Of a DNA stretch of 64,000 nt, positions 58,476 to 64,000 are shown piece after piece (positions within the stretch are counted from its first letter, which is position 1; every line of letters begins with the position of its first letter). Under the pieces are notes generated by a model. It was not told where the DNA came from and made no database searches. It saw only the letters and a list, made by a program, of their open reading frames with translations. The translations under genes were made by a program, and so were the position numbers. This DNA comes from Pseudohoeflea sp964511625 (lineage in GTDB: Bacteria; Pseudomonadota; Alphaproteobacteria; Rhizobiales; Rhizobiaceae), in assembly GCA_964511625.1 (NCBI GenBank), contig CAZEJG010000020.1, positions 4,865 through 68,864 of the forward strand, in the 5' to 3' direction.

Positions 58476-58535
58476 CGAATTGCGCGACCAGATACGCTTC
58501 CCCGAATCGGCGGGGAGACGCGCTGGTCGCATTCG
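58476..58535 (-). promoter_or_regulatory. large stem-loop in the rpsM leader (between adk and rpsM)
   Basis: GCGACCAG (58484-58491) pairs with CTGGTCGC (58523-58530), with an inner TTCCCC/GGGGAG pairing and an outer CGAAT/ATTCG pairing. It is the most structured part of the 208-base gap. No T-run follows, so it is not an ordinary terminator. A site for ribosomal-protein feedback or RNA processing is possible. Confidence 0.55.
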
Positions 58536-58598
58536 TGTCGCGAGTTGCGCGGTCTTTACCGGACTCGGGGAAGAAAAGTCAACTCCCCGCGCCCCGAA

Positions 58599-59189
58599 TT
58601 AAGCCGAGTAGCGAGCCAGGATGGCTTCGATGTCGGCCGTCACCTCGTCGATCGGTTTCATGCCGTCGACGCCCGTGAGCAGTCCCTTGGCATGATAGTA
58701 ACCGATCAGCGGAGCGGTTTTCTTGTAATACTCGCGAAGCCGCTCGTCGTAGACCTCGGCATTGTCGTCCTTGCGGACCGGCTGCCCGGCTGCCTTCGCC
58801 TCCTCAGCGCGGTTGAGAATACGGCCGACCATCTGCTTGTCGTCGACGACAAGCTCGATGACCACATCGAGACCGATTCCCTTGCCCGAGAGCATCTCCT
58901 CCACCGCATCGGCCTGCGCCAGCGTGCGCGGATAACCGTCGAGGATGAAGCCGTTGGCGCAGTCTGCCTCGTCGATTCGCTCGGAAACAATCGCGTTGAC
59001 GATGGCGTCGGAGACGAGCTCGCCCGCATCCATCACCGCCTTGGCCTTCAGGCCGACCTCGGTCTCCGCCTGGACGGCGGCGCGAAGCATGTCGCCGGTC
59101 GAAAGCTGCGGAATGCCGTACTTGCCGACAAGCCGCTGCGCCTGGGTACCCTTGCCCGCCCCCGGCGGACCCAGAAGAATAAGTCTCAT
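58599..59189 (-). CDS. adk: adenylate kinase
   Basis: 196 residues. P-loop ILLGPPGAGKGTQAQRL at the N-terminus; the family motif GFILDGYPRTLAQA (residues ~80-93); then a short LID without the zinc cysteines. The LID loop is the short type, typical for alphaproteobacteria, which explains the length. It interconverts ATP + AMP and 2 ADP. It overlaps the stop of secY (59186-59189, ATGA), so translation is coupled. Confidence 0.97.
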   Translation of the reverse strand: MRLILLGPPGAGKGTQAQRLVGKYGIPQLSTGDMLRAAVQAETEVGLKAKAVMDAGELVSDAIVNAIVSERIDEADCANGFILDGYPRTLAQADAVEEMLSGKGIGLDVVIELVVDDKQMVGRILNRAEEAKAAGQPVRKDDNAEVYDERLREYYKKTAPLIGYYHAKGLLTGVDGMKPIDEVTADIEAILARYSA

Positions 59190-60526
59190 CGTCCCCGTTT
59201 TCCTCCCCGGAGTTTGGACTTCTTGATCAGCCCCTCATACTGCTGGGCAATCAGATGTCCCTGGATCTGCGCGACGGTGTCGAGCGTGACGCTGACCACG
59301 ATCAGCAGCGACGTACCACCCAGATAGAACGGAACGCCGGTCTGCGCGATTAGAAATTCGGGTAAGAGACAGACGAGAATGAGGTAGATGGCGCCGATCA
59401 CGGTGATGCGGGTCAGCACGTAATCGATGTACTGCGCCGTGCGCTCGCCCGGACGGATCCCCGGAATGAAGCCGCCATGCTGCTTGAGGTTGTCGGCCGT
59501 GTCCTTCGGATTGAAGACGATGGCCGTGTAGAAGAACGCGAAGAACGCGATCATTCCGGCATAAAGCAGCATGTAGGCCGGCTGGCCGTGGCCGAGCGAG
59601 GCCAGTACCGCGCTGGCCCAGGACGGAAGCTCGGTGGTGTTGGCAAAGCCCGCGACGGTGGCCGGCAACAACAGCAGCGACGAGGCGAAGATCGGCGGGA
59701 TCACGCCTGCGGTGTTCAGCTTGAGCGGCAGGTGCGAGGTGTCGCCCTGGAACATGCGCGAGCCGACCTGTCGCTTCGGATACTGGATGATCAGCCGCCT
59801 TTGCGCCCGCTCGATGAACACGATGAAGGCGATGACGACGATCGCGACCAGAATGACGGCAATGATGATTCCGGTCGACAGGGCACCGGTACGGCCCAGT
59901 TCGAGCGTACCTGCCAGTGCATTCGGAAGAGCTGCGACGATGCCGGCGAAAATGATCAGCGAAATGCCGTTGCCGATGCCGCGCGAAGTGATCTGCTCAC
60001 CCAGCCACATCAGGAACATGGTGCCGCCGACGAGCGTGACGACCGTCGAGATGCGGAAGAACCAGCCCGGATCGGTGACGATGTTGTTGCCGCCCTCGAG
60101 GCCGACGGAAATACCGTAGGCCTGCAGCGTGGCGAGAAGCACCGTGCCGTAGCGCGTATACTGGTTGATCACCTTGCGGCCCTGCTCGCCTTCCTTCTTC
60201 AGCTGCTCGAGCGAAGGAACGACGGAGGTCATCAGCTGGATGATGATGGACGCCGAGATATAGGGCATGATTCCGAGCGCGAAGATCGCCATGCGGCTGA
60301 CCGCGCCGCCCGAGAACATGTTGAAGACGCCGAGAATGCCACCCGCCTGGCCCTGGAAGGCCTGGGCGAAGGCGGCGGGATTGATGCCTGGCAGCGGGAT
60401 ATAGGTGCCCAACCGATAGACCAGAAGCGCACCCAGGGTGAACCAGATGCGCTTCTTGAGGTCTTCCGCCTTGGCGAAGGCGGAGAAATTCAGGTTTGCT
60501 GCGAGCTGTTCGGCGGCTGATGCCAT
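59186..60526 (-). CDS. secY: preprotein translocase subunit SecY
   Basis: 446 residues from the ATG at 60526 (GGAG upstream); the longer frame to 60538 adds four residues. Ten transmembrane helices. LVYRLGTYIPLPGINPAAF, GIMPYISASIIIQLM and the C-terminal TSLLIVVSVTLDTVAQIQGHLIAQQYEGLI are diagnostic. It forms the SecYEG channel in the inner membrane for export and insertion. The gene lies between rplO and adk as usual in the spc operon. A hairpin precedes it. Confidence 0.98.
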   Translation of the reverse strand: MASAAEQLAANLNFSAFAKAEDLKKRIWFTLGALLVYRLGTYIPLPGINPAAFAQAFQGQAGGILGVFNMFSGGAVSRMAIFALGIMPYISASIIIQLMTSVVPSLEQLKKEGEQGRKVINQYTRYGTVLLATLQAYGISVGLEGGNNIVTDPGWFFRISTVVTLVGGTMFLMWLGEQITSRGIGNGISLIIFAGIVAALPNALAGTLELGRTGALSTGIIIAVILVAIVVIAFIVFIERAQRRLIIQYPKRQVGSRMFQGDTSHLPLKLNTAGVIPPIFASSLLLLPATVAGFANTTELPSWASAVLASLGHGQPAYMLLYAGMIAFFAFFYTAIVFNPKDTADNLKQHGGFIPGIRPGERTAQYIDYVLTRITVIGAIYLILVCLLPEFLIAQTGVPFYLGGTSLLIVVSVTLDTVAQIQGHLIAQQYEGLIKKSKLRGGKRGR

Positions 60527-60685
60527 GGAGATCTCCACGCTCCGACCGGAGGCTGGAACAGCGGCTCCGCCGGATCAAATTCTGTTGTCGAGAACGAGAC
60601 CTGTGCCGATTACCCGGTTGCTCCCGCCCTGCCCCGGCCAAATATGGCGCAATGAGTGCGCCGGCCGATCTCCCATATGGGTGGA

Positions 60686-60716
60686 AAACCGCCCGATGTG
60701 AAGCACCGGGCGGTTT
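60686..60716 (-). terminator. terminator-like hairpin between rplO and secY
   Basis: AAACCGCCCG pairs perfectly with CGGGCGGTTT over an 11-base loop. On the minus strand TTTTCC follows. It starts 10 bases past the rplO stop, inside the operon. It is probably a partial terminator that lowers secY transcription relative to ribosomal genes, or an mRNA-stabilising 3' end. Confidence 0.6.
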
Positions 60717-60725
60717 GTAATCGTC

Positions 60726-61202
60726 TTATTCGGCCGACTTGGCCGCAGCGAGCACCTCGATGGAGCCGCCCGCCTTCTCGATCTTTTCGACGGCCGACTT
60801 GGAAGCACCGGCGACCTTGAGGGTCACCTTGGCCTTCAGATCACCGTCGGCGAGAACGCGCACGCCGTCCTTGATGCGGCGGATGATGCCTGCGCCCTTG
60901 AGGGCTTCCGCATCGATCGTCGCCTTGCCGTCCAGCTTGCCGGCGTCGATCGCCGTCTGGATGCGGCCGAGCGAAACCACGTTGAAGTCGCTGGCGAAGA
61001 TGTTCTTGAAGCCGCGCTTCGGAAGACGCCGGTAGATCGGCATCTGACCGCCCTCGAAGCCGTTGATCGAGACGCCGCTACGCGACTTCTGACCCTTCAC
61101 GCCGCGACCGCCGGTCTTGCCGAGGCCCGAGCCGATACCACGGCCGACGCGCTTGCGCGGCTTCGTCGCGCCTTCTTTGTCTTTGATTTCGTTGAGTTTC
61201 AT
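60726..61202 (-). CDS. rplO: 50S ribosomal protein L15
   Basis: 158 residues from the ATG at 61202 (CCGGAGTTG upstream). Conserved RKRVGRGIGSGLGKTGGRGVKGQKSR and the glycine-rich loop GFEGGQMPIYRRLPKRGF. It binds 23S rRNA in the large subunit interior. Preceded by rpmD with a 17-base gap. Last ribosomal gene before secY. Confidence 0.98.
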   Translation of the reverse strand: MKLNEIKDKEGATKPRKRVGRGIGSGLGKTGGRGVKGQKSRSGVSINGFEGGQMPIYRRLPKRGFKNIFASDFNVVSLGRIQTAIDAGKLDGKATIDAEALKGAGIIRRIKDGVRVLADGDLKAKVTLKVAGASKSAVEKIEKAGGSIEVLAAAKSAE

Positions 61203-61219
61203 GATCGCAACTCCGGAAT

Positions 61220-61420
61220 TCACTTCTCGTCCACAACGCGGACGAGGTGGCCGACGGTCCGGATCATGCCGCGTACAGACGGCGTATCCTCGAGCGTGCG
61301 GCGACGGTGCATTTTGTTCAGCCCCAAGCCGATCAACGTAGCACGTTGAGCGCCCGGGCGACGGATCGGGCTGCCGATCTGTTCGACAGTGACCGTCTTG
61401 CCTTTTTTGGTATCAGCCAT
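61220..61420 (-). CDS. rpmD: 50S ribosomal protein L30
   Basis: 66 residues. VEQIGSPIRRPGAQRATLIGLGLNKMHRRRTLEDTPSVRGMI is the complete L30 fold. It lies between rpsE and rplO, the standard location. RBS and spacing are normal. Expected size for bacteria (~60). Confidence 0.97.
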   Translation of the reverse strand: MADTKKGKTVTVEQIGSPIRRPGAQRATLIGLGLNKMHRRRTLEDTPSVRGMIRTVGHLVRVVDEK

Positions 61421-61459
61421 TGTTCAGGCTCCCTCAAAAAGTCAGGCGATACGCCCGGA

Positions 61460-62020
61460 TTATTCTTCGTTGCCGACGAGATGGGCGCGACGCTGCTGCA
61501 GCGTGGCGTATTTCAGCCCGCGCTGAGCAGCGATGTCCTTCGGATGCATCTGGTTCTTCAGAGCGTCGAAGGTGGCGCGCACCATGTTGTACGGGTTGGA
61601 CGAACCGGTCGACTTGGCGACGACGTCGTGCATGCCGAGGGTCTCGAAGACCGCACGCATCGGACCGCCGGCGATGATGCCGGTACCGGCCTTGGCCGAA
61701 CGGAGAAGGACCTTGCCGGCGCCGTGGCGGCCATGCACGTCATGGTGCAGGGTCCGGCCCGAACGCAGCGGAACGAAGATCATGTCGCGCTTGGCGGCTT
61801 CAGTCGCCTTGCGGATCGCTTCCGGCACTTCGCGAGCCTTGCCGTGGCCGAAGCCGACGCGACCCTTCTGGTCACCAACGACGACCAGTGCTGCGAAACC
61901 GAAGCGACGGCCGCCCTTGACGACCTTGGCGACGCGGTTGATGTGGACGAGCTTGTCGACGAATTCGCTGTCGCGCTCTTCCTCACGGCCGCGGTTCTCG
62001 CGGCGTCCTTCTCTTGCCAT
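61460..62020 (-). CDS. rpsE: 30S ribosomal protein S5
   Basis: 186 residues. The N-terminal extension (REGRRENRGREEERDSEFVDKL) is longer than in E. coli. It is followed by the S5 double-stranded-RNA-binding fold (KVVKGGRRFGFAALVVVGD) and the C-terminal domain with SAKAGTGIIAGGPMRAVFE. It shapes the mRNA entry channel and decoding accuracy. Codirectional with rplR and rpmD. Confidence 0.98.
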   Translation of the reverse strand: MAREGRRENRGREEERDSEFVDKLVHINRVAKVVKGGRRFGFAALVVVGDQKGRVGFGHGKAREVPEAIRKATEAAKRDMIFVPLRSGRTLHHDVHGRHGAGKVLLRSAKAGTGIIAGGPMRAVFETLGMHDVVAKSTGSSNPYNMVRATFDALKNQMHPKDIAAQRGLKYATLQQRRAHLVGNEE

Positions 62021-62063
62021 TGTCCTTTTCCTTTTTCTTTTCCGGAATCAATCGGCGATTGTT

Positions 62064-62426
62064 TTAGAAAGTGAGGCCGCCCTCACGGGCAGCATCGGCG
62101 AGGGCCTTGACTCGGCCGTGGTAGATGTAGGCGCCGCGGTCGAAGACCACTTCGGTGACGCCTGCCTTGGTCGCGCGCTCGGCGATGAGCTTGCCGACGG
62201 CCTCGGCGGCAGCAACGTCCGCTCCGGTCTTCAGCTTGCCGCGCAGATCCGCGTCGAGCGTCGAGGCAGCAGCCAGCGTCCGGCCTTCGGCATCGTCGAT
62301 GACCTGGACGTAGATGTTCTTCGACGAACGGTGGACGGACAGCCGCGGACGGCCGTTCGCCACTTTCTTGAGCTGACGGCGCACGCGGCTGGCGCGACGC
62401 GTAAGCGCTTCTTTTTTCGTAGCCAT
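62064..62426 (-). CDS. rplR: 50S ribosomal protein L18
   Basis: 120 residues from the ATG at 62426. ASRVRRQLKKVANGRPRLSVHRSSKNIYVQVIDD is the conserved start, and VVFDRGAYIYHGRVKALADAAREGGL the end. It binds 5S rRNA with L5 and L25. The gap to rplF is 13 bases. Confidence 0.97.
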   Translation of the reverse strand: MATKKEALTRRASRVRRQLKKVANGRPRLSVHRSSKNIYVQVIDDAEGRTLAAASTLDADLRGKLKTGADVAAAEAVGKLIAERATKAGVTEVVFDRGAYIYHGRVKALADAAREGGLTF

Positions 62427-62439
62427 TATCGCGTCTTCC

Positions 62440-62973
62440 TTACTTCTTCTTGCCTTCCTTGCGGATGATCCGCTCCTCGGCATATTTCACGCCCTTGCCC
62501 TTGTAGGGCTCCGGCGGCCGATATTCGCGAATTTCCGCTGCCACCTGGCCAAGCACCTGCTTGTCGATACCGGTCAGCACGATTTCCGTCGGCTTCGGAC
62601 ACGCAATGGAGACGCCTTCCGGCGGCTGATAGACCACATCGTGGCTAAAGCCAAGAGCCAGTTGCAGGTTCTTGCCCTGCATGGCCGCACGATAGCCGAC
62701 GCCGTTGATCTCGAGCTTGCGTTCGAAACCGTCCTTCACGCCGGTGAAGATGTTGTTGACCATGGTGCGCGACATGCCCCACTTGGAGCGCGCGTCCTTG
62801 GACTGGTCGATCGGGGCAACGACGATGGCGTTGTCCTCGAGCTTGACGGACACTTCGTCATTGGCGACGAAGGTGAGTTCGCCCTTCGGCCCCTTCGCGA
62901 CGATCTTCTGGCCGTCGACGGTGGCGGTCACGCCCTGGGGAACCGGGATGGGTCTTTTGCCGATACGAGACAT
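62440..62973 (-). CDS. rplF: 50S ribosomal protein L6
   Basis: 177 residues. RIGKRPIPVPQGVTATVDG opens the first of two similar domains; the second carries the conserved PEPYKGKGVKYAEERIIRKEGKK near the C-terminus. It binds 23S rRNA near the factor-binding stalk base. Normal length; gap to rpsH is 39 bases. Confidence 0.98.
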   Translation of the reverse strand: MSRIGKRPIPVPQGVTATVDGQKIVAKGPKGELTFVANDEVSVKLEDNAIVVAPIDQSKDARSKWGMSRTMVNNIFTGVKDGFERKLEINGVGYRAAMQGKNLQLALGFSHDVVYQPPEGVSIACPKPTEIVLTGIDKQVLGQVAAEIREYRPPEPYKGKGVKYAEERIIRKEGKKK

Positions 62974-63012
62974 TGTTCAAACCTGTCTGTTCGAGTTGGA
63001 GGTCCTGCCCGA

Positions 63013-63411
63013 TCAGAAGATCGAGCAGAGAACCTCGCCACCAACATTCTGCTCACGCGCCTGATGGTCGGCCAGCACGCCCTTCGGAGTCGAAAGGATC
63101 GTGATGCCGAGGCCATTGGCGACCTGCGGAATGGACTTGACCGAGACGTAGACGCGACGGCCGGGCTTGGACACACGCGCAATCTCGCGGATGACCGGAG
63201 CGCCTTCGTGGTACTTCAGCTCGATGTTGATTTCCGACTTGCCGTTGTCGAAGGAGACTTCCGAGTAGCCCCGGATGTAGCCTTCGGCCTGCAGCACGTC
63301 GAGAACGCGGGCCCGAAGCTTCGAGGCCGGCGTCGAGACCGAATCCTTCCGGCGCGAGATGCCGTTGCGGATGCGGGTGAGCATATCGCCCAGCGGATCA
63401 GACATTGCCAT
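63013..63411 (-). CDS. rpsH: 30S ribosomal protein S8
   Basis: 132 residues from the ATG at 63411, with AAGGAG eight bases ahead; an ATG two codons later is possible. SDPLGDMLTRIRNGISRRKDSV and the C-terminal STPKGVLADHQAREQNVGGEVLC are conserved. In E. coli S8 represses the spc operon by binding its own mRNA near rplE; no matching site was looked for in the cut rplE here. Confidence 0.97.
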   Translation of the reverse strand: MAMSDPLGDMLTRIRNGISRRKDSVSTPASKLRARVLDVLQAEGYIRGYSEVSFDNGKSEINIELKYHEGAPVIREIARVSKPGRRVYVSVKSIPQVANGLGITILSTPKGVLADHQAREQNVGGEVLCSIF

Positions 63412-63423
63412 GTTCGCGTCTCC

Positions 63424-63729
63424 TTACCAGCTCGACTTGACCAGGCCCGGCACCTTGCCGAGCGAGCCGAGTTCGCGCAGTGCAATACGCGACATTTTCA
63501 GCTTGCGATAATAGGCGCGCGGACGACCGGTGACTTCGCAACGATTGCGAATGCGGGTCTTCGAGCCGTTACGCGGCATTTCGGCCAGCATCAGCGTGGC
63601 GCGGAAACGCTCTTCAATCGGCGTATCGCGGTCCTTGATGACGGCCTTGAGCGCGGCGCGCTTGTCGGCGTCGCGGGCTGCCATCTGGCGGCGGCGCTTG
63701 TTCTTCTCGGTGGCGCTGACTTTCGCCAT
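63424..63729 (-). CDS. rpsN: 30S ribosomal protein S14 (zinc-independent form)
   Basis: 101 residues from the ATG at 63729 (MAKVSATEKNKRRRQMAARD); the frame runs upstream into rplE. RCEVTGRPRAYYRKLKMSRIALRELGSLGKVPGLVKSSW is the standard C-terminal half. No CxxC pairs, so this is the long, zinc-independent type. It joins the 30S head. Follows rplE by 32 bases. Confidence 0.97.
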   Translation of the reverse strand: MAKVSATEKNKRRRQMAARDADKRAALKAVIKDRDTPIEERFRATLMLAEMPRNGSKTRIRNRCEVTGRPRAYYRKLKMSRIALRELGSLGKVPGLVKSSW

Positions 63730-63761
63730 ATCGGTTTTCCTCTCTACGAATGCCGTAACGG

Positions 63762-64000
63762 TTACTGACGGAACGGGAAGTTGAACGCCTTGAGGAGCGC
63801 CCGGGCTTCGTCGTCGGTCTGAGCCGTCGTACAAACGATGATGTCCATGCCCCACATCTGATCGACCTTGTCGTAGTTGATCTCGGGGAAGACGATGTGT
63901 TCCTTGATGCCCATGGCGAAGTTGCCACGGCCGTCAAAGCTCTTGGGGTTCAGGCCGCGGAAGTCGCGAACGCGCGGCAGCGCGATGTTGACCAGGCGAT
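63762..64000 (-). CDS. rplE: 50S ribosomal protein L5, C-terminal part (cut by window edge)
   Basis: The stop TAA is at 63762-63764; the visible protein (about 78 residues) includes NIALPRVRDFRGLNPKSFDG, RGNFAMGIKEHIVFPEI and EARALLKAFNFPFRQ, the C-terminal end of L5. It binds 5S rRNA. The 5' part of the gene lies to the right of the window. Confidence 0.97.
   Translation of the reverse strand, partial: RLVNIALPRVRDFRGLNPKSFDGRGNFAMGIKEHIVFPEINYDKVDQMWGMDIIVCTTAQTDDEARALLKAFNFPFRQ

Overview
The window is a chromosomal segment of an alphaproteobacterium of the order Hyphomicrobiales (Rhizobiales). It is GC-rich (roughly 62-65% by eye). The evidence is the spc/alpha ribosomal operon at the right end (rplE to rplQ with secY, adk and rpoA embedded), a SPOR-tailed D-Ala-D-Ala carboxypeptidase, an ATP12 chaperone, a glutathione-dependent formaldehyde pathway, DUF1489, and CtrA-type and MerR-type sites. 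The genus cannot be fixed from the sequence alone.

Layout. 1-4.2 kb: end of a penicillin-binding carboxypeptidase, a VWA/J-domain pair, DUF1489 and an iron-sulfur L-serine dehydratase. 4.3-12.6 kb: an accessory metabolic block with two LysR regulators. One faces a secreted alpha/beta hydrolase plus an isochorismatase-fold hydrolase; the other faces a GMC oxidoreductase plus a double-domain CaiB/BaiF CoA-transferase. A 75-base remnant of a second serine dehydratase gene lies between the two parts. 12.6-18 kb: an AT-rich gap, then a probable anti-phage island with a membrane-anchored lipase-like hydrolase facing, tail to tail, an HNH nuclease gene and a gene fusing a second HNH domain to an SMC/OLD-like ATPase (a Septu-like, PtuAB-like arrangement). 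18-28 kb: a FecCD-type ABC importer, a diguanylate cyclase, an alpha/beta hydrolase, an AraC regulator and a TAXI-TRAP transporter. 28-30 kb: an antiviral reverse transcriptase of the Drt2 type with its upstream template RNA. 30-33 kb: an enolase-superfamily dehydratase, two AT-rich orphan genes and a 33-residue membrane protein. 33-55 kb: ordinary housekeeping and envelope genes, including mgtE, tRNA-Leu(GAG), lipB, adhI/fghA, atp12, rluC, crcB, rarA, degP and ilvD. 55-64 kb: a cold-shock-domain gene pair, then the ribosomal operon read leftwards.

The most striking result is at 29.4-29.85 kb. Upstream of the reverse transcriptase, the sequence predicts a circularly permuted template of 129 bases (29578-29706). 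A 4-base direct repeat (AACG) marks both ends, and a 9-bp stem holds the ends together. Joining the end to the start puts a perfect TTGACA exactly 17 bp ahead of a perfect TATAAT, followed by a perfect GGAGGT and an ATG. The frame from that ATG is stop-free through the whole 43-codon unit. This matches the known Drt2 mechanism, in which rolling-circle reverse transcription builds a concatemer that encodes a never-ending protein ('neo'). Here the whole logic can be read from sequence in an alphaproteobacterial member.

How the genes work together: the 13-18 kb and 28-30 kb segments look like two independent phage-defence insertions in a metabolic chromosome. The TRAP transporter (24.7-27.9 kb) and the sugar-acid-type dehydratase (30-31.2 kb) may once have been neighbours, split by the Drt2 insertion. 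The ribosomal operon carries several structured intergenic elements that may punctuate its expression.
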